From assembly GCA_017475895.1 (NCBI GenBank), contig JAFVEQ010000020.1, positions 1 through 64,000 on the forward strand: a stretch of DNA of 64,000 nucleotides, given 5' to 3'. Positions 56,568 through 64,000 of the stretch are shown here, piece after piece. The DNA is from Rickettsiales bacterium. GTDB taxonomy: Bacteria; Pseudomonadota; Alphaproteobacteria; Rickettsiales; UBA1997. The notes beneath the pieces are model-generated. The model was not told the DNA's origin. It searched no databases and saw only the letters and a list, made by a program, of their open reading frames with translations. The position numbers and the translations under genes were made by a program. The first letter of the stretch is position 1. Each line of letters begins with the position of its first letter.

Positions 56568-56616
56568 TTTTGTTGTATAAATATTTTATGCATTTATAAT
56601 TATATTATCTTTAACA

Positions 56617-57633
56617 ATGTATTTTTCAATAAAAAAAATGAAAAAGTTTTTATTTAAATGCGAAGAAAAAGATAAGAATAAAAGAATCGACAAATTTTTA
56701 TATGAAAATATCGTAACAGCTATAAAAAACATATCCAGAGGCAAAGTTCAAGAATTAATAAAAACAAACTTGTTAAAGAAAAATAATGTAATATTCAATG
56801 ATTCATCCTATAGAATAAAAAATGGTGATGTATTGGAAATCGAGGTAGAAGATGAAGAAAAGAAGTTAACGAGTAAAAATATAGATTTAGATATTGTTTA
56901 TGAAGATAACGATTTAATAGTTTTAAACAAACAAGCGGGAATTACCACGCATGCCGGAGCCGGTAACTTTGACGATACGCTGGTAAATGCTCTACTGTAT
57001 CACTGTGGTGACAATCTATCAAATATAGATGACCCCACCAGACCGGGAATAGTTCATAGACTTGACAAAGATACAAGCGGACTTATGGTGGTGGCAAAAA
57101 ATAATGATTCACATATTATTTTAAAGGAACAGATAGAAAAAAGAGTGTTAAAAAGAGTGTATAATGCTATAATTTGGGGTAATATTTTACCCAAAAATGG
57201 AATTATAGACGGTTACATAACTAGATGTAAAAATAACAGATTAAAGATGGAGTTAAGCAAATCAAACGATAACACTGAAGGTAAATACTCATTAACACAT
57301 TATAAAACCCTAAAAGAATACGGAAATATAGCAAGTTTAATGGAATGTAAACTTGACACCGGCAGAACGCACCAGATAAGAGTCCACTTTAGCAGCAGAA
57401 AACATCCCATAATCGGAGATAGAGTCTACGGCGGTAACCTAAGAAAAATTGCCGGCAACACAGATAAACTTGATAATAAGACATTTATCGAAACGTTTCC
57501 AAGACAGGCATTATATTCAAAATCTATACAGTTTATACATCCAACCACAAAGGAAATATTATTTTTTGAAGTGGAAGCTCCGGAAGATTTCAGAAAACTA
57601 GTTAATAACATTGAGGCACTGACTGGTTGTTAA
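56617..57633 (+). CDS. Ribosomal large subunit pseudouridine synthase (RluC/RluD family)
   Basis: 338 aa. N-terminal S4 RNA-binding domain (KNKRIDKFLYENI, SRGKVQELIKTNLL) then the RluA-type catalytic core: VLNKQAGITTHAG, the active-site block GIVHRLDKDTSGLMVVAKN with catalytic Asp, LDTGRTHQIRVHF and HPIIGDRVYGG. It modifies 23S rRNA uridines; whether RluC or RluD cannot be decided. An ATG at 56638 is a possible start. It borders the candidate origin. Confidence 0.93.
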   Translation: MYFSIKKMKKFLFKCEEKDKNKRIDKFLYENIVTAIKNISRGKVQELIKTNLLKKNNVIFNDSSYRIKNGDVLEIEVEDEEKKLTSKNIDLDIVYEDNDLIVLNKQAGITTHAGAGNFDDTLVNALLYHCGDNLSNIDDPTRPGIVHRLDKDTSGLMVVAKNNDSHIILKEQIEKRVLKRVYNAIIWGNILPKNGIIDGYITRCKNNRLKMELSKSNDNTEGKYSLTHYKTLKEYGNIASLMECKLDTGRTHQIRVHFSSRKHPIIGDRVYGGNLRKIAGNTDKLDNKTFIETFPRQALYSKSIQFIHPTTKEILFFEVEAPEDFRKLVNNIEALTGC

Positions 57634-57993
57634 TAAACCTGTTAATAACTTTTATAATAAGTATGTTTATATCATTGTTAATTAATATTGTTAACAATTT
57701 TTACCAAGCAATCAACCAAAAAATCACAAAATTATTAACATGTAAATAATTTATAAAAAGTTATTAACAGGTTGTTAATAACTATATTTTTTATCTTATT
57801 TTAGCATATTGTAATTGTTAATAATTTTTTTAATAATAAGTAATTAACAGAATTAACAGGTTATAAATATTGCTATAAAAATACAAAAAACATATCTATT
57901 ATTTTTTTATATTCAAAATTTTCTTGCTTTTTTATGTAAAGTTAATATTGTTGTGGTAATTTGATAGCAGTTATTAATTTTTGAAGAATTTAT
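57634..57993. other. Candidate replication origin (oriC)
   Basis: A 360-bp gene-free, very A+T-rich region. TTAACAGGTT occurs three times (57764-57773 and 57854-57863 on plus, 57636-57645 on minus). GTTATTAACA-GGT-TGTTAATAAC (57760-57782) is a perfect 10-bp inverted repeat and contains TTAA-N7-TTAA, the form of a CtrA site. AATTAACAG is repeated in tandem at 57842-57859. Around it the plus strand changes from C-rich to G-rich in genes of both orientations, as expected where replication starts. No consensus DnaA box TTATCCACA is seen, only TTATTAACA variants. mnmE is close by, as in many origin regions. Confidence 0.55.
57760..57782. repeat. Perfect inverted repeat in the candidate origin
   Basis: Arms GTTATTAACA and TGTTAATAAC with spacer GGT. 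TTAA-CAGGTTG-TTAA lies inside. Half-copies occur at 57636-57649 (inverted) and 57853-57863. Confidence 0.9.
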
Positions 57994-59817
57994 ATGAGCA
58001 TAAGAAATATAGCCATAATAGCACACGTTGACCACGGAAAAACAACACTAGTAGATCAACTTTTAAAACAAAGTGGTACCTTTTCGGATCACGAACAGGT
58101 GGACGAGAGGGTAATGGACAGTAATGATCTCGAAAGGGAAAGAGGAATAACAATTTTGGCAAAATGTACATCCATTGAATACAACGGAACCAGAATAAAC
58201 ATAGTCGATACACCAGGACACGCCGATTTTGGTGGTGAAGTGGAACGTGTATTGTCAATGGTGGATGGTGTGGTTCTATTGGTGGACTCAGCAGAAGGAC
58301 CAATGCCTCAGACGAAGTTTGTATTATCAAAAGCTTTAGCGCTTGGATTAAAGCCAATAGTTGTGATCAATAAGATTGATAGAGGTGATGCTAGACCGGA
58401 TGAGGTTTTAAATGAAATATTTGATCTGTTTGTAAATCTAAATGCTAATGATGAACAACTGGACTTTCCCGTTTTATACGCGGTTGGTAGAGATGGTTGG
58501 TGTGTTAAAGATTTAAATGATGAGAAAAAAGATTTAAAACCGTTGTTTGATTTGATTTTGAGTTATGTAAAGGAACCAGATGTAGATAGAGATGCACCGT
58601 TTGCTATGCTTTCTACAATTCTTGACTACAATAGCTATGTTGGTAGAATGTTGACCGGTAAAGTTTATAGTGGTAAAGCAACTATAAACATGCCGATAAA
58701 GTCGATAAATTTAAATGGTGAATTGGTGGAAAGGGGTAGATTGACAAAAATGTTTGTATTTAGGGGTATTAAAAAAATAGCTGTGGATGAGGTGGAAGCT
58801 GGAGATATTATCTCCATTGCTGGACTGGAACACACAAATGTTTCTGATACAATATGTGATCCGGCAATGGATACTCCAATAAAGTCAACACCCGTTGATG
58901 CCCCAACTATGGCAATAAATATTAGTGTTAATGATTCACCTTTAGCTGGTAAAGAGGGAACAAAAGTTACATCGAGGTTACTGAGAGATAGACTATTGGC
59001 GGAACAGGAAAGTAATGTTGCCATAACAGTAAAAGAAGCGGACAATAAAGATAGTTTTGAGGTTGGAGGTAGAGGAGAACTACAGTTGGGTGTGTTAATT
59101 GAAACCATGAGAAGAGAAGGATATGAAATGTCTGTTGGTAGACCAAAAGTTTTGTATCATACGGATGAAAATGGTAATAAACTTGAGCCTATAGAGGAAG
59201 TTGTAATTGATGTGGATGATGAGTATAGTGGTGTTGTGGTGGAAAAATTAAGTAAAAGAAAGGGTGAGTTGAAGGAAATGAAACCTTGTGGAGTTGGTAA
59301 AACCAGAATAGTATTTTTAGTACCGTCAAGGGGACTTTTGGGTTATCAAAGTGAATTTATGACTGACACAAAGGGAACAGGAATTATAAATAAACTGTTT
59401 AACTCCTATCAACCATATAAGGGTGACATACAAAAATTAAGAAAAGGCGTGTTGATTTCCACAGATATAGGTGAGGCTGTACCGTATGCCCTATTTAATA
59501 TACAGGACAGAGGAACTATGTTTGTTGGCCCACATGATAAGGTTTATGAAGGTATGATAGTGGGTGAACATTCTAGAGATAATGATATAGTCGTTAATGT
59601 GCTAAAGGCTAAAAAGTTGACGAACGTCAGGGCGGCCGGCAGTGATGAAAATGTGATATTGACACCTCCAAGAAGGATGAGTCTAGAACAGATGATAACC
59701 TACATAAATGATGACGAATTGCTTGAGGTTACGCCGAAAAGTTTAAGATTGAGAAAAAAATATTTAACCGCTTCCGAAAGAAAAAAATTCAATAAAAATG
59801 AGGAGAGCGACGAATAA
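57994..59817 (+). CDS. typA: GTPase TypA/BipA
   Basis: 607 aa. Ribosome-associated translational GTPase used under stress and in 50S assembly. G1 AHVDHGKTTL (10-19), G2 RGITILAKC, G3 DTPGHADFGGEV, G4 NKIDR. Later EF-G-like domains (VGGRGELQLGVLIETMRREGYE) and the TypA C-terminus (RGLLGYQSEFMTDTKGTG, NVRAAGSDENVILTPPRRMSLEQ). First gene to the right of the candidate origin. Confidence 0.97.
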   Translation: MSIRNIAIIAHVDHGKTTLVDQLLKQSGTFSDHEQVDERVMDSNDLERERGITILAKCTSIEYNGTRINIVDTPGHADFGGEVERVLSMVDGVVLLVDSAEGPMPQTKFVLSKALALGLKPIVVINKIDRGDARPDEVLNEIFDLFVNLNANDEQLDFPVLYAVGRDGWCVKDLNDEKKDLKPLFDLILSYVKEPDVDRDAPFAMLSTILDYNSYVGRMLTGKVYSGKATINMPIKSINLNGELVERGRLTKMFVFRGIKKIAVDEVEAGDIISIAGLEHTNVSDTICDPAMDTPIKSTPVDAPTMAINISVNDSPLAGKEGTKVTSRLLRDRLLAEQESNVAITVKEADNKDSFEVGGRGELQLGVLIETMRREGYEMSVGRPKVLYHTDENGNKLEPIEEVVIDVDDEYSGVVVEKLSKRKGELKEMKPCGVGKTRIVFLVPSRGLLGYQSEFMTDTKGTGIINKLFNSYQPYKGDIQKLRKGVLISTDIGEAVPYALFNIQDRGTMFVGPHDKVYEGMIVGEHSRDNDIVVNVLKAKKLTNVRAAGSDENVILTPPRRMSLEQMITYINDDELLEVTPKSLRLRKKYLTASERKKFNKNEESDE

Positions 59818-59844
59818 TTTTAATAGCTAAACGTTGTATTACGT

Positions 59845-59892
59845 TAGACGTTAAGGATTCATTGCCCGTCGTCTATTGATTTTTTTATTTTT
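59845..59892 (+). terminator. Possible terminator after typA
   Basis: A short stem TAGACG/CGTCTA with a 19-base loop followed by TTGATTTTTTTATTTTTT. The stem is weak, so the call is tentative. Confidence 0.35.
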
Positions 59893-59935
59893 TGGTCTAG
59901 TATTTAGACAGATAACTAAATAATTATTTAGAGAC

Positions 59936-60388
59936 ATGAAGTTTTTAAGGGTATTAATAGAAGTTACACTAGTGGTGTTGTGTTTTATATTGGGCCTAAA
60001 GTATAATGACTTTAAAAATAATATAAAAAGTAGAGTTGATGTAATCCAGGAAGTTCCAATAGATATGGATGTAGTTGATAAAAAGGATAGCGATGGTGGT
60101 GTTGATGGTAATGCTAATGATGGTACTAAAGTTGATGAGGTGGAAACTCCATCGGTTGAGCAGAATAATCAAAGTGAAATAAATTCTAGTGTAGAAAGCA
60201 CAAGTGAGTCTGTTGCACAGGAACAAAATAGCGAGAATCAAGGTACGTCAACGGAGCCAAATGTTCATGACTTGACACCGGAAAACCTAAACCTGCCGGA
60301 ACCGGTTAACGAAGAACCATCAACGACAACCGATGAACAACAATCTTCTGTTGAGTCGACCACAGGTCAAGTTAAGGCTGGAGAATAA
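59936..60388 (+). CDS. Acidic single-pass membrane protein, unknown
   Basis: 150 aa. One N-terminal membrane helix (VLIEVTLVVLCFILGLKY) then ~125 residues of low-complexity Glu/Ser/Asp/Asn/Thr sequence that would be disordered in the periplasm or cytoplasm. No family recognised. It lies between typA and mnmE on the same strand. A 16-bp perfect palindrome CTAAATAATTATTTAG (59916-59931) lies just before the ATG. Confidence 0.6.
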   Translation: MKFLRVLIEVTLVVLCFILGLKYNDFKNNIKSRVDVIQEVPIDMDVVDKKDSDGGVDGNANDGTKVDEVETPSVEQNNQSEINSSVESTSESVAQEQNSENQGTSTEPNVHDLTPENLNLPEPVNEEPSTTTDEQQSSVESTTGQVKAGE

Positions 60389-60402
60389 TTATTAATTAAA
60401 TT

Positions 60403-61740
60403 ATGGGTTCAAACGACACTATATTTGCTCCATTAACAATAAAGGGGAAGTGTAGTGTCTTTGTTGTAAGAATATCTGGCACGAAAACCACAGAGTGTAT
60501 TAAAAGACTTGGAGTGAAAAAAACACTAAAACACAGATTAGCAACCCTTTGTAATTTAAAGGACGAAAACAACAATCTGCTTGATAGTGCTTTAGTTATA
60601 TATTTTCATGCACCAAACAGCTTCACCGGTGAAGATATTTGTGAATTAAATCTCCACTGTTCCAGTTACATCATAGATAAAGTTTTTGAAATACTGTTGA
60701 GTATTGATGGTGTGAGGTTGGCGGAGCATGGAGAATTTTCCAAAAGAGCCTTTTTAAATGGAAAATTAGATTTAATACAGGCGGAATCCATAGTGGATTT
60801 AATTGATTCTAAAACCGAATTGCAACATAAACAGGCAATGGAGCAATTAAGGGGTAAAAACTCAAAGTTTTTTGATGAATTAAGAAATGAAACCGTTTTA
60901 ATAGCCAGTAATATAGAGGCGATAATAGATTTTCCAGAAGATGATGTGGATGAGAATTTAATTGATGGATTGAAGGCTAAAATAAATAATTTAATAGATA
61001 AAATTGAAAGTACCCTCAAGGATAATAGAATAGGTGAAAAGATAAAAGACGGTTTAAGTATATCTATAATAGGAGAGCCAAATGTTGGTAAATCAAGTTT
61101 TTTAAATTTTTTAGCTGAAAACGACGTTGCTATAGTGTCGGACATAGCTGGCACCACCAGAGATATTGTAAAAATTTCAATGGATATAAATGGCTTGTTG
61201 GTGAATGTACATGACACTGCGGGCATTAGAACAACGGATAATGTATTAGAAAGAGAGGGTGTTAAAAGAGCAATAGAAGATGCAAAAAATGCTGATTTAA
61301 AAATACTAATTTTGAGTCCAGAAAATATTAATGTTAATAAAGATGTTGCTGATTTAATTGATGATGATACATTGGTTTTAATGAATAAAGTCGATATTGC
61401 TGATGATGATACAATTAAAGAGGTAAAAAACAAATACAAAAATGTTATCACGATGTCCGTAAAAAATAATATAAATCTTGATGTTGTGGTTGAGGAGATA
61501 AAAAACAGAATAACATCTATGGTAAATCCATACATCGGAACAAATATAACACAGGAGCGACATAGAAATGAACTGCTGAAGGCGGTAAATGCTCTAAAGG
61601 AAATCGATTTCAATCTACCAATAGAAATAGTTGCAGAAAAGATAAGAGTTGCTAGCTTTTGTATAGGGACAATTACCGGCAGAATTAACACAGAAGAGAT
61701 TTTGGATAATATTTTCAGTAGATTTTGTATAGGTAAATAA
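60403..61740 (+). CDS. mnmE: tRNA modification GTPase MnmE
   Basis: 445 aa. With MnmG it modifies wobble U34 (cmnm5U). N-terminal folate-binding domain (DTIFAPLTIKG, YFHAPNSFTGEDICELNLHC, RAFLNGKLDLIQAESIVDLI), then the G domain in a helical domain: G1 GEPNVGKSS, G2 AGTTRDIV, G3 DTAGIR, G4 NKVD, and C-terminal FCIGK with the conserved Cys442. mnmE is one of the genes commonly found near bacterial origins. Confidence 0.97.
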   Translation: MGSNDTIFAPLTIKGKCSVFVVRISGTKTTECIKRLGVKKTLKHRLATLCNLKDENNNLLDSALVIYFHAPNSFTGEDICELNLHCSSYIIDKVFEILLSIDGVRLAEHGEFSKRAFLNGKLDLIQAESIVDLIDSKTELQHKQAMEQLRGKNSKFFDELRNETVLIASNIEAIIDFPEDDVDENLIDGLKAKINNLIDKIESTLKDNRIGEKIKDGLSISIIGEPNVGKSSFLNFLAENDVAIVSDIAGTTRDIVKISMDINGLLVNVHDTAGIRTTDNVLEREGVKRAIEDAKNADLKILILSPENINVNKDVADLIDDDTLVLMNKVDIADDDTIKEVKNKYKNVITMSVKNNINLDVVVEEIKNRITSMVNPYIGTNITQERHRNELLKAVNALKEIDFNLPIEIVAEKIRVASFCIGTITGRINTEEILDNIFSRFCIGK

Positions 61741-61755
61741 ACTACAAATTAAATG

Positions 61756-63132
61756 TTATATTTTAAAATATTTAAACACAGATGTGGCAACGGATTTTGA
61801 GATTGTGTTTCTGTAGTTTTGGTTCTTTAATAGTTTTTCATCCTGTGGGTTAGATAAGAAACTTAACTCTATAAGCACAGAAGGAAATTCTGGAGCAAGT
61901 AAAACGGCAAAATTACCATATTTATGTGGTTCTCCAAACATTTTTACATTTTTACTTTTGAGATTATTAATTAGAACATTTGTGAATTTTGTAGATTCGG
62001 CGAGAGTTTTATATCTTATGGAATCATACTTTATTTTATTTTTCCAGTAGTTCATATTATTAATTATTTTGTATTTACTGTCAGTCACCATCAGCTTTGT
62101 TGTTCTGGTGTCTGAGGCGCTTTTCATGAGTGTATATACCGATAATCCGCTTGCTCGCCTGTTTGTGCTGGAATCTGAGTGTATGGATATAAAAAGATCG
62201 GCGTTCAACATTCTGGCCTTATTTACTCTATCCTTTAGCTCTATAAAAATATCACTATTTCTGGTCATAATAACTTTAATTTTGCTATTTTTTCCCAATT
62301 CATTTTTTATTGCTCTGGCATACAGAAGGTTTATGTCCTTCTCTTTGGTTTTTTTAACTCCAATTGCCCCAGGATCTTTTCCGCCGTGTCCGGCGTCAAG
62401 TACAACCACGAACTGATTATATTTAGTTACGTTTCTGTTGGTTCTTTTTTCTTTTTTAATGAGCTTATCGCTAAAATCGACGGATATACTTTTAAGGAAA
62501 CTATCAAGGTCCACCTGTTCATTGTTCTGTTCCTCAAAGCTTCTGGTTATTTCTTTTTCGTCAATGATGTTGTTTAATGCCAACAGTTCATTTATATCTT
62601 TCGCTTTAACGCTATTGTCTATTATATCATCGATGGTTTCATTATCCCATTTTACATTATCTATGACATCATCAATGGATTTAGTTTTGTCATCATACAT
62701 GCCAACTATTATGTCGTCTATCGTTTTATCGTCTTTATATATGTCAACTATCACTCTATAGTAGGTTGATACCTTTGATGGTTCCGTATATAAATATCTC
62801 ATCAGACTAGCATTGTTTTTAACTGAAACAATAAAGGTTATTCCGCTAACTTCATTTATTAGTTCTATATCTTCTATGGTATTTAGCTTAAAGATGTTTT
62901 TGTGTAGATTGCTCTTTATTGTGGTATTTGGTAAATTAACATTAATTTTATTTTTGTATTGATTAACAAAATATTTTGGTTTTTCCGTTGTTTCAAACAT
63001 TATTCTTATGTAATTTTCTCTGTCGTAGGTTTTAATAGCCACAACTTCATTGGAAAAACAGTTGTTTATGAAGATAAAGGAAATGGCAATAGAAACGAGA
63101 AGTGTAAAAATTAAAAGCAAAAACCTTTTCAT
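61756..63132 (-). CDS. N-acetylmuramoyl-L-alanine amidase (AmiC type)
   Basis: 458 aa. A signal peptide or anchor (LLLIFTLLVSIAISFIFINNCFS), an AMIN-like beta domain (about 30-140), an acidic linker with repeated Asp-Asp-Ile motifs (about 140-220), then Amidase_3: VVVLDAGHGGKDPGAIG, INLLYARAIKNEL, LFISIHSDSS and FPSVLIELSFLSNPQDE with zinc His/Glu. It cleaves the peptide stem from glycan in the periplasm, for daughter-cell separation. It ends 15 bp from mnmE in convergent orientation. Confidence 0.95.
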   Translation of the reverse strand: MKRFLLLIFTLLVSIAISFIFINNCFSNEVVAIKTYDRENYIRIMFETTEKPKYFVNQYKNKINVNLPNTTIKSNLHKNIFKLNTIEDIELINEVSGITFIVSVKNNASLMRYLYTEPSKVSTYYRVIVDIYKDDKTIDDIIVGMYDDKTKSIDDVIDNVKWDNETIDDIIDNSVKAKDINELLALNNIIDEKEITRSFEEQNNEQVDLDSFLKSISVDFSDKLIKKEKRTNRNVTKYNQFVVVLDAGHGGKDPGAIGVKKTKEKDINLLYARAIKNELGKNSKIKVIMTRNSDIFIELKDRVNKARMLNADLFISIHSDSSTNRRASGLSVYTLMKSASDTRTTKLMVTDSKYKIINNMNYWKNKIKYDSIRYKTLAESTKFTNVLINNLKSKNVKMFGEPHKYGNFAVLLAPEFPSVLIELSFLSNPQDEKLLKNQNYRNTISKSVATSVFKYFKI

Positions 63133-63873
63133 TTAATCAAGAGTTTTTTGATTGTTTTCAATCACATTTTCCACTAATTTTACAACATCGTTTTTATTTA
63201 AATCTTTGTAATTCTCATATTTTATAAGTGGGGCAATTTTTATGGTTATTGTACCGGGTTTTTTTATAAAGTGGAATTTTGGCCAACACTTTGCTGAATT
63301 AAGAGATATCGGCAACATATCCAATTTATTTTCCTTTGCTATAACTGTAAAACCGCTCTTATATGGGTAATCATCTGTGTTTGAGTTTAACGGAACTCTT
63401 GTTCCCTGTGGAAATATCAATAAATTTCTTTTTTCCTTTTCAATAAATTCTTTTGCCTGTTTACTCATTTTTTTTATGGCATTTATTCCATCTTTTCTGT
63501 TGATGGAAATACAGCCTACAGATTCTAATGCTGAACCCAATCCCGGTATCATTAGTAATTCTCTTTTTAATATGAATACCAAATACTTTTCAAAATACTG
63601 AAATAGAAAGTATGTTTCCCAAGTGGACTGGTGTTTTGCCACTATTAAACAAACATCATGCGGTATATTTTCAACCCCAATTACCCTATATTTAATTCCA
63701 CATATGTATTTCAACATCAAAATATTTAATCTGGCCCAATTCTTGGAAAATTTTCTTACCGCGTTTTCCAAATGAAATATTTTTCCCACCACCGCAAATA
63801 GCATTAGTGAAAGTGTGTTTATCCAAAACAACAGGGTAAAAACTACCGATCTTATAAAATTTATAACCATCAT
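63133..63873 (-). CDS. plsC: 1-acyl-sn-glycerol-3-phosphate acyltransferase
   Basis: 246 aa. N-terminal membrane segments, then acyltransferase motifs VAKHQSTWETYFLF (HX4D variant H-x4-E: His-Gln-Ser-Thr-Trp-Glu), FILKRELLMIPGLG, ISINRKDG and LLIFPQGTRVP. It makes phosphatidic acid, the substrate of CdsA. The ATG at 63873 is chosen because its ATGA overlaps the tsaD stop and GGAGG lies upstream. Confidence 0.9.
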   Translation of the reverse strand: MMVINFIRSVVFTLLFWINTLSLMLFAVVGKIFHLENAVRKFSKNWARLNILMLKYICGIKYRVIGVENIPHDVCLIVAKHQSTWETYFLFQYFEKYLVFILKRELLMIPGLGSALESVGCISINRKDGINAIKKMSKQAKEFIEKEKRNLLIFPQGTRVPLNSNTDDYPYKSGFTVIAKENKLDMLPISLNSAKCWPKFHFIKKPGTITIKIAPLIKYENYKDLNKNDVVKLVENVIENNQKTLD

Positions 63874-64000
63874 AGCCTTAACTCCTCCAATTCCCATCTT
63901 GCTTTTGGTATAGTAAACAAATCATTTATTAAATTCAATTTAAATCTTTCGAGTCCAACATTCACCACCATTACACCATTATCCGTACATAACTTAATCG
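63870..64000 (-). CDS. tsaD: tRNA N6-threonylcarbamoyladenosine transferase TsaD, 3' end only
   Basis: Partial: the last 43 codons. Reading the minus strand from the window edge gives KLCTDNGVMVVNVGLERFK, then NDLFTIPKARWELEELRL-stop. This matches the end of TsaD (conserved CTDNG with metal Asp, and ARW near the C-terminus). TsaD acts in t6A37 formation on ANN-decoding tRNAs. The TGA overlaps the plsC ATG (ATGA), so the two are coupled. Confidence 0.88.
   Translation of the reverse strand, partial: IKLCTDNGVMVVNVGLERFKLNLINDLFTIPKARWELEELRL

Noticed and set aside
60666..61691. 341-codon open frame antisense to mnmE
   Set aside because: The composition is Ser/Ile/Phe/Leu-rich as expected for the complement of an A+T-rich coding sequence, and mnmE on the plus strand has every family motif.

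Overview
The window is an A+T-rich bacterial chromosome segment with standard code 11 (TGA is used as a stop) and tightly packed genes, many overlapping by 1-20 bases. The gene set (tolQRAB and pal, lgt, kdsA, eptA, recN, comM, typA, mnmE, two tRNAs with encoded CCA) is that of a Gram-negative, LPS-making bacterium. It looks like a small-genome alphaproteobacterium. The [FeFe]-hydrogenase maturases HydE and HydF, a 4Fe-4S ferredoxin and a ferritin point to an anaerobic, probably host- or gut-associated life. The lineage is inferred from gene content; no rRNA is present to confirm it.

Layout. 1-5 kb: end of tRNA-Phe, a membrane-anchored Hsp20-like protein, an AstE/aspartoacylase-family hydrolase, an unassigned ATP-grasp enzyme, and a beta-barrel outer membrane protein preceded by five perfect 15-bp repeats. 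5-24 kb: leuS, rho-HD hydrolase-bioB, cysS-RNHCP, ybaB, a secreted Cys-rich repeat protein, ferredoxin and LolD-like ATPase, polA-hydE-hydF, rimM-exoD, thrS. 24-34 kb: two pilin-like proteins, ferritin, a DsbA-like oxidoreductase, an OmpA-like lipoprotein, tRNA-Gly followed by a small accessory patch (NERD protein, lipoprotein, debris), rsmG-obgE, rpsP, kdsA. 34-47 kb: pth, GspE/PilB ATPase, a BON lipoprotein, cdsA, lgt, eptA, recN, pal, murJ, an ankyrin protein and rodA. 47-57 kb: aromatic operon (chorismate mutase-aroA-aroK-aroC), comM, tolQRAB plus an LptC-like protein, an RluC/RluD-type pseudouridine synthase. 57.6-58.0 kb: a gene-free A+T-rich region with repeated TTAACAGGTT motifs at a GC-skew change, a candidate replication origin. 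58-64 kb: typA, an acidic membrane-anchored protein, mnmE, an AMIN/Amidase_3 amidase, plsC and the 3' end of tsaD.

How it fits together. The main theme is envelope construction: lipoprotein maturation (lgt) and LolD, LPS precursor and decoration (kdsA, eptA), phospholipid synthesis (cdsA, plsC), peptidoglycan (murJ, rodA, amidase) and outer membrane constriction (tol-pal). The second theme is translation (leuS, cysS, thrS, rsmG, rimM, rpsP, pth, obgE, typA, mnmE, tsaD). The most notable observations are the candidate oriC, a polA gene split by one extra base in an A8 run, hydE/hydF translationally coupled to polA, the 15-bp repeat array upstream of an outer membrane protein gene, and several unassigned exported proteins.
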